From Oasisia sp. SBJ-2009 (taxonomy: Eukaryota; Annelida; Polychaeta; Sabellida; Siboglinidae): a stretch of DNA of 64,000 bases. Both the position numbers and the translations under genes were made by a program. The stretch spans positions 68,295,254-68,359,253 of the forward strand of contig OZ024854.1 of assembly GCA_964017155.1 (NCBI GenBank), written 5' to 3'. Each line of letters begins with the position of its first letter. Within the stretch, counting starts at the first letter, position 1. Shown here piece by piece: positions 57,720 through 64,000 of this stretch. A model generated the notes under the pieces. That model saw nothing but the letters and a program-made list of their open reading frames with translations. It searched no databases and had not been told where the DNA came from.

Positions 57720-60700
57720 GTCACAGTCAAATTCAGTGGCCATTTACACTCACAAGCAAACGATCCACAAAGAATCACTAGCTAACTACACCATTCACAC
57801 AAGTTGACGTGAACCCAGAATTATATTAGTGACCTATGACCTGTCCCCGTCTGACAGATTATCTCACTTCATCGACTCAGCCTGAGATGGCAGCTTCACT
57901 TGCCCACCTCACTGCCCAGCCGGGGCTAGGGAGATAAATGGGTAATCTCAGTCCCTGCTCAATGAGTCCTCATCAACCATTACATCGCACATTGTCCAGC
58001 AGGTGGCAGCACAGTGACTCGTACTGAAGCTGCACAGTTTTTCAAGGAAACTGATCTGTTTCCAAACTTCACAAGAAACTGTCATCAGTCTCCGTTTGGC
58101 CCATACGTCATCGGGTGACAGATAACTTGGCACTATTACCATACAGTCTTTAGTAGAGACCTACATACTACAGAGAGACAGAATCCAGTCTCTAGTAAGT
58201 TCTGTATACATGTAATTTGTAATACTCAAACCAAACTATTTTAATGAGTAGTTTTTGTTTCGGCACAAACTGTGTATTGTTATTTTTACTTGACCAATGA
58301 TTCCCAGTAACAATCTCTCACGTTTGTTGTGAACAGGTGGAATGCCACAAGGTAACTCAGGACAGGAGGAGCAAGTAAACATTACTAGCAATAAATAACA
58401 ACTGTACTAGCAATAAATAACAACTGTCCTCAGTTATCAGTGGAACAAGACATGGCCGGAGTTCAACTAGGGAAGGGCAAATTACTGTCACACAGCGGTC
58501 AAGTCTGTCCAATGTCCATATCCACAGCAGTGACAGCAATAAGAACCAGTGGTCACTGTAGGCCAGAACGTGGCATGGACACAAGTAGAACTTGGGGGGG
58601 AAGTTTCTGTGTAGTTAACATAACATACACCTGTACAGGTAATGCTGTGAAGTCACTGGTTTGTTATTCTTACTGTGTCATTGTGTGTCATTGTTATCTC
58701 GTGTTATCTATCCACACCTGCCTGTACCTGCAGCTGTTATTCTTACTACTTAGTGCAGGTGTACAAACAGCAGTTATTAGTAATAACTATAATACTATAT
58801 TTTTACACTCATGTCCAGCACCTACTAACATGTAGACATGTATAAGCAAACATGTTCAAGACTAGACCTCCATTTATGATTATCATTATTATCAGAAATT
58901 ATGTCTTGGGATCCCCTTGAAATATGTACAGAGCTCTGTATTATCATTTAACATGTAAGCAAATGAGCTATAGACCTTAATTAAGTATCCTAAAAGATTA
59001 AAACACAATACGTGTTCTTCTCAAACAAGGCAGTGGAATGAACAAGTTGGGAGTAGAAATGGCTAGAACGATGTATAAAACTGTAATAAAAGACCTCGTA
59101 CTGACAAGATTAAATGATGTTGATATAGTCACATATTCACACAGCAACTATTGGGCAACTAATCAAATGCATGCTGGCAGAAAAGAGACACTTCTCAGTG
59201 GGCTTTCAACATCAAGTGTAGACCAACCGCAAATATTAACTCTACAGCAACATTGACATCCCAACCAAACCACAGATGATAAACAGACAAGGAAGCCATT
59301 GGTTCAAGTATTGTATCACTATTCATGTGTGTGTAGCAGCCCCCCCCCCCCACTCTCAGGCATTTGTCAATTTACACAGTCACCAGTAGACAGACAGCCT
59401 GTGTCATTTATCTGTGTGGATGAATACTGATTCTGATATCTAATCTAAGTAATCCTTCATTGACACAGCCCAGTATCCTCTGTCTGTGTCAGTGGCCAGA
59501 ATGGTGACGTACACTATGCACGAAGTCACTGTTTGTTTAGCATCTCATCATAGTTTAGCGGTACGTATTAAAAATCCACGACATCTATAACTTTATTATG
59601 CATAGTTGTTTCTGTATTGCTATGTTGTCTGGTCAGTTCATTGGTTGACAGATATCTATTTTTTCCTTCTCTGAAACATTCTACTTCTACTGTAAGTCAA
59701 CTGCATGAATAGAACAATATGAAGTGAACATCAACAAAAGAAATTATCTAATCATTGTAAAAATCCTATATTGATAAACAAGACTCATAGATAGCTGCTT
59801 ACAGCAGATTATGTACATATCTTGGTGAGCAGTGGTTGGACTCCTAACAATAGACTTGATTTATCAACTCAACAGAAAGATGATCTTACAGATGGAATGA
59901 CTTCCTGCTGTCAATGTTACAAATGTTACAAAGAACTGTTCCTAGGACCTGTGGTAGTTAAACAGAATAAGACGCTAAAACTCATTCATGTGCACATGTG
60001 CCATATAAAAAAATTACAATTATCCAAATATGACAAACCTTCCAGATGACCAATGTAAATTATCTAGCAGAATCCAATCACGTTCAACTCCAACAGCTGA
60101 ACTTGGCTTCTACTTATAAAAACAATTCTCCTCCAGTTTAGTTTCCTGAGCCTGGCTACCGACACATCCTCTTGTCCTAGTTGGCATAAACAGCTGCGAT
60201 GTGAGGCTCCTGGAGGCACTGATCATTATTTCACTTTCAGTTCATTACACATGAACAGAGTTAGTGAGTTAAATAAAATGATTACACCCTGACAATTTAC
60301 AATTTATTACGAACAATGAAACTATCCAACTTATAACTTTTGCCGTAGTTTTTTCAACTCGACTGTCCTGACACTGGGTGGCAATAAATGAAACTAAAGA
60401 ATGTCTCTGTAGCAGTGCTGAGATGATCCCCAAAGTGTGTCACTCATTCAGCTTGGGCAACAAGTTTAGATGGGATTGGAAGATTTTTGATGATTGGTTT
60501 AAATTATTTGAAAACAAAACACATGATTTTATGAAAATGCTAACTGCTGATCAGTGACAACATAAAATATAAAAATATACAGTTTATACAATAATAGTCA
60601 CACATTTTTTGCTCAGGACTGAATTAACTGACCAATGCTTAGAATTGGTCCACTAAGATAACAATTGTTGGATCTGCCAGTAGATGGGTTGTAATGGTTT

Positions 60701-62590
60701 GTCACAATCAAAGTGACATTTGTCAAGTGTGTCCTCTGCCTACAATGTTGATAAATGCACTATTCACATGTACACTACAGTCCTAGGTCAGTCTGACATC
60801 TGCTACAAAACACATTCCTGAATGTGTATTTCTTCAAAACAACTTTACGTTATGTAATTTATGTGTTTTTGTCATAAAGAAAACGCTGTTTTTATGGCCT
60901 GAACTTCAACAAAATATATGATGGAATGTGTCAATGTGTTCCGCATACATTTTGATGGCTTGATGGACGTTGTTGCTAGGCAACAGGTCACATGATGGAT
61001 AGATCCATTATGTCTTCAGACCTGGAAAAACACTCCACTGGTGATGAGTCCTACATGGGTTGAGTTGCCCCAGCCAGGGTCAGTGACTGGGACACCTGTC
61101 AGTGGGCGGGGCTTATGACTCCGCCCACAGCTGTCAATCAAATGCACCCAGTCAAGTCCATGACTCCACGTGCAGCGCAGCCATCAATGAAACTCAGCTA
61201 AGACAAATAGTGCCAATGACTTGCTTGGCATACTTCTGCCTAGTTCTCACGGTTTGGCTCAGGACAAGGTTCAGGACATGGTTCAGGTCAAAGCTCATAA
61301 AATAATAATTATATAAAAACAGTTAACACTACCTTATATTTTTAATGTTATATTTTGGTTGGGCCTACTTAATAACTGACACATTTTCTTCAAAAGTAAT
61401 AAATCCTAAATAAATAAATAGTCCACTATTTTAAATAACTACACTGTGAAAATGTTCATCAAGTTGGAAGTATAAAACGTTAATGTGTGTAGAAATCATT
61501 AGTTGTGGAATCATAATTTTTCTTGAATGATACACTGTATACTATATTAATTTCCAGATAAGATTTACCATTACAAACACAAAACAACTGAGGTCTGTTT
61601 GCTTGTTATTCCAACAGTTGGTGGTTTGCTCTGTTTGATAACACACTTACACACTCACTGGCTACTGCCCAATTATTGCTCAAACAACACTCCATCTGAC
61701 TGGTGGGTTGTGTCACAACTCAGAACACACTTGCTCAGTGAAACAATGCAAGATTAGGAGGCCAATTATAGGCTACACTAGTTGACAGGGTGAACCAGAG
61801 GAGAGAGAAGCTCTGGCTCTAACCAGTGTCTAGTTGACACAGACTGCCTGGTATCAGTTCTACACCAGCCTCAAGTAAACAGTCACAACTCTGATCTCAC
61901 AGCAGTGGCTTTGCATCCTGCCTTGAATTTGAAGCAAACTAAAATGGATTGCAACTGATATGCATCATTTTTTTTTACAGATCCACCATTCAATTCCAAT
62001 AATAACAATAATGCTATAGTAACAGTAACAAATATATAATTTTTTAAGAAGTAACTGTAACAGGATGTGTCAGTGCAACTCACTAACTGATACAAGGGTG
62101 AGACCTACACAACTGACTGTTACTAAACTACTACTTAGACCATGCAGTAGCACACACTATGTCTCTGAACACTGACAAACCTGACTGACATTGCCATTTG
62201 AATCAACTGGAGGAGAGTTTTGTTGAGCTTCAAGGCATATGTTCAGATGTGTCCAGATGCCTGGCTGCCTACACCTGATGCCTGGCTGCCTACACCTGAT
62301 GCCTGGCTGCCCACACCTGATGCTATAATCTGCATAACAAACATTCTTGCGTGTTTGCTCTGACCAATGCTACTGCTTTGTTAAATCATTCAGTGTTAAT
62401 CACATTAAGGTGCAAAGAATGCGTTAGTATTGCAGCTGTGAGATATTGCAAACATCTGGTGATGCAAGGCTTCATATGCGGGGCTCATGCTACGCCATTA
62501 AACATTAATAATCTGAATATGAATTCACTCAATAAAGAATATGAAACAAAACAACAGACAGACAATATCATATCAACATCACAACTTTAT
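57720..62590. other. Gene-poor stretch, nothing recognised
   Basis: No supported exon or RNA gene. It contains a run of 12 C (59340-59351) and a three-copy 26-bp repeat (TGATGCCTGGCTGCC-type) at 62258-62324. The region is probably upstream sequence or a long 5' intron of the Egalitarian-like gene. Confidence 0.4.
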
Positions 62591-62597
62591 GCAGACA

Positions 62598-62649
62598 CCC
62601 ACCCACCCACCCACCCACCCACCCACCCACCCACCCACCCACCCACCCA
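62598..62649. repeat. (CCCA)n microsatellite
   Basis: Thirteen uninterrupted CCCA units. Confidence 0.95.
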
Positions 62650-62999
62650 TCATTTGGATGGGTAAAACACATGGAAGGTAGACATATCACCGGATGGGTA
62701 AACAATGAAGGAGCAAAAAAGGTCTTAAAAATTCACAAAATATTGTCAGTTATGCCCTGAAAATGTGTATAAATGGGTGTTATTTCAGGTGATAAAACAC
62801 ATCTCAACTGGCTTTATGTGTGAGTTACCACCCAAGTGTCCACCAGAACATGTGTGACCAGTAAACATTTCATCCTACATAAAGCCCTGATCAACATAAC
62901 ATCTCTAACGTGACAATGTCATATGACAGGTGATGTTCATATGACAGGTAATGTTCATATGACAGGTGGCAATGCAAACAACTGTACAACGCAGGAGTA

Positions 63000-64000
63000 G
63001 AACAGAGAGCCCCAGTAGTACAGAGAGCCCCGGTAGTACAGAGAGCCTCGATAGTACAGAGAGCCCCGGTAGTACAGAGAGCCCCAGTAGTACAGAGAGC
63101 CCCAGTAGTACAGAGCCCCAGTAGTACAGAGAGCCCCAGTAGTACAGAGAGCCCCAGTAGTACAGAGAGCCCCAGTAGTACAGAGAGCCCCAGTAGTACA
63201 GAGAGCCCCAGTAGTACAGAGAGCCCCAGTAGTACAGAGAGCCCCAGTAGTACAGAGAGCCCCAGTAGTACAGAGAGCCCCAGTAGTACAGAGCCCCAGT
63301 AGTACAGAGAGCCCCAGTAGTACAGAGAGCCCCAGTAGTACAGAGAGCCCCAGTAGTACAGAGAGCCCCAGTAGTACAGAGAGCCCCAGTAGTACAGAGA
63401 GCCCCAGTAGTACAGAGAGCCCCAGTAGTACAGAGAGCCCCAGTAGTACAGAGAGCCCCAGTAGTACAGAGAGCCCCGGTAGTACAGAGAGCCCCGGTAG
63501 TACAGAGAGCCCCGGTAGTACAGAGAGCCCCGGTAGTACAGAGAGCCCCGGTAGTACAGAGAGCCCCGGTAGTACAGAGAGCCCCGGTAGTACAGAGAGC
63601 CCCGGTAGTACAGAGCCCCCCGGTAGTACAGAGCCCCCCGGTAGTACAGAGAGCCCCCCGGTAGTACAGAGAGCCCCCCGGTAGTACAGAGAGCCCCCCG
63701 GTAGTACAGAGAGCCCCGGTAGTACAGAGAGCCCCGGTAGTACAGAGAGCCCCGGTAGTACAGAGAGCCCCGGTAGTACAGAGAGCCCCGGTAGTACAGA
63801 GAGCCCCGGTAGTACAGAGAGCCCCGGTAGTACATAGAGCCCCGGTAGTACAGAGCCCCGGTAGTACAGAGAGCCCCGGTAGTACAGAGAGCCCCGGTAG
63901 TACAGAGAGCCCCGGTAGTACAGAGAGCCCCGGTAGTACAGGGAGCCCCGGTAGTACAGGGAGCCCCGGTAGTACAGGGAGCCCCGGTAGTACAGGGAGC
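63000..64000. repeat. 18-bp minisatellite running off the right edge
   Basis: More than 50 copies of GAGCCCCAGTAGTACAGA or its CGGTAGTA variant. Variants are in blocks: CAGTAGTA dominates 63070-63475, CGGTAGTA dominates 63476-63940, a CCCCCC sub-variant sits at 63613-63700, and GGGAGCC copies close the window. A few units lose four bases. Because 18 is a multiple of three, a 314-codon reverse-strand frame (YYRGSL repeats) stays open. I do not consider it a gene. Confidence 0.97.

Noticed and set aside
62891..63835. 314-codon YYRGSL repeat protein
   Set aside because: The 18-bp repeat unit keeps the frame open; there is no non-repeat domain, and the array continues past the frame's end.

Overview
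This window is nuclear DNA from an animal. The genes are multi-exon with GT-AG introns, most intergenic DNA is AT-rich, and micro- and minisatellites are unusually dense. Protein similarity is to general bilaterian genes. A retroposon-like 3' tail running into (CTCA)n at about 37.78 kb is of a kind I associate with mollusc genomes, so a lophotrochozoan, possibly a gastropod, is my best guess. That is weak evidence, and a cephalochordate is not excluded.

Layout from left to right: (1) a 5'-proximal exon of a KLHDC8-type Kelch gene on the minus strand (295-682), running off the left edge. (2) A transposon-rich gap with a 1.3-kb non-autonomous hAT element bounded by 8-bp target duplications, a dead LINE reverse-transcriptase tail, and long (CT)n and (CA)n tracts. 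(3) A complete AASS gene (lysine catabolism, LKR/SDH), plus strand, 20 coding exons from 8870 to 26592, 950 codons. (4) A complete AMT gene (glycine-cleavage T-protein), minus strand, 8 exons from 34480 to 29452, 412 codons, tail-to-tail with AASS. (5) A complete ING3 gene (PHD chromatin reader), plus strand, 11 exons from 34903 to 44316, 397 codons, head-to-head with AMT over a 422-bp bidirectional promoter. (6) About 11 kb without a recognised gene, holding a tRNA-like SINE fragment and a nearly homogeneous 37-bp minisatellite. (7) An Egalitarian-like winged-helix-repeat protein, minus strand, one 569-codon coding exon (57067-55358) with an upstream non-coding exon. (8) An apparently gene-poor right end closing in an 18-bp minisatellite that runs off the window.

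AASS and AMT both encode mitochondrial amino-acid catabolic enzymes (lysine and glycine). ING3 is a nuclear subunit of the NuA4/TIP60 acetyltransferase. I see no operon-like logic linking them.

The most striking signal is that tandem-repeat arrays are not scattered at random. In all four intron-containing protein-coding genes, array after array abuts an exon-intron junction on its intronic side. In several cases the repeat unit itself contains the junction: last exon bases plus donor, or acceptor plus first exon bases. I count at least thirteen such cases, ranging from a fresh two-copy duplication (13871-13928) to 1.5-kb arrays. This looks like a genome-wide process that seeds minisatellites at splice sites, leaving strings of decoy splice sites next to real ones.
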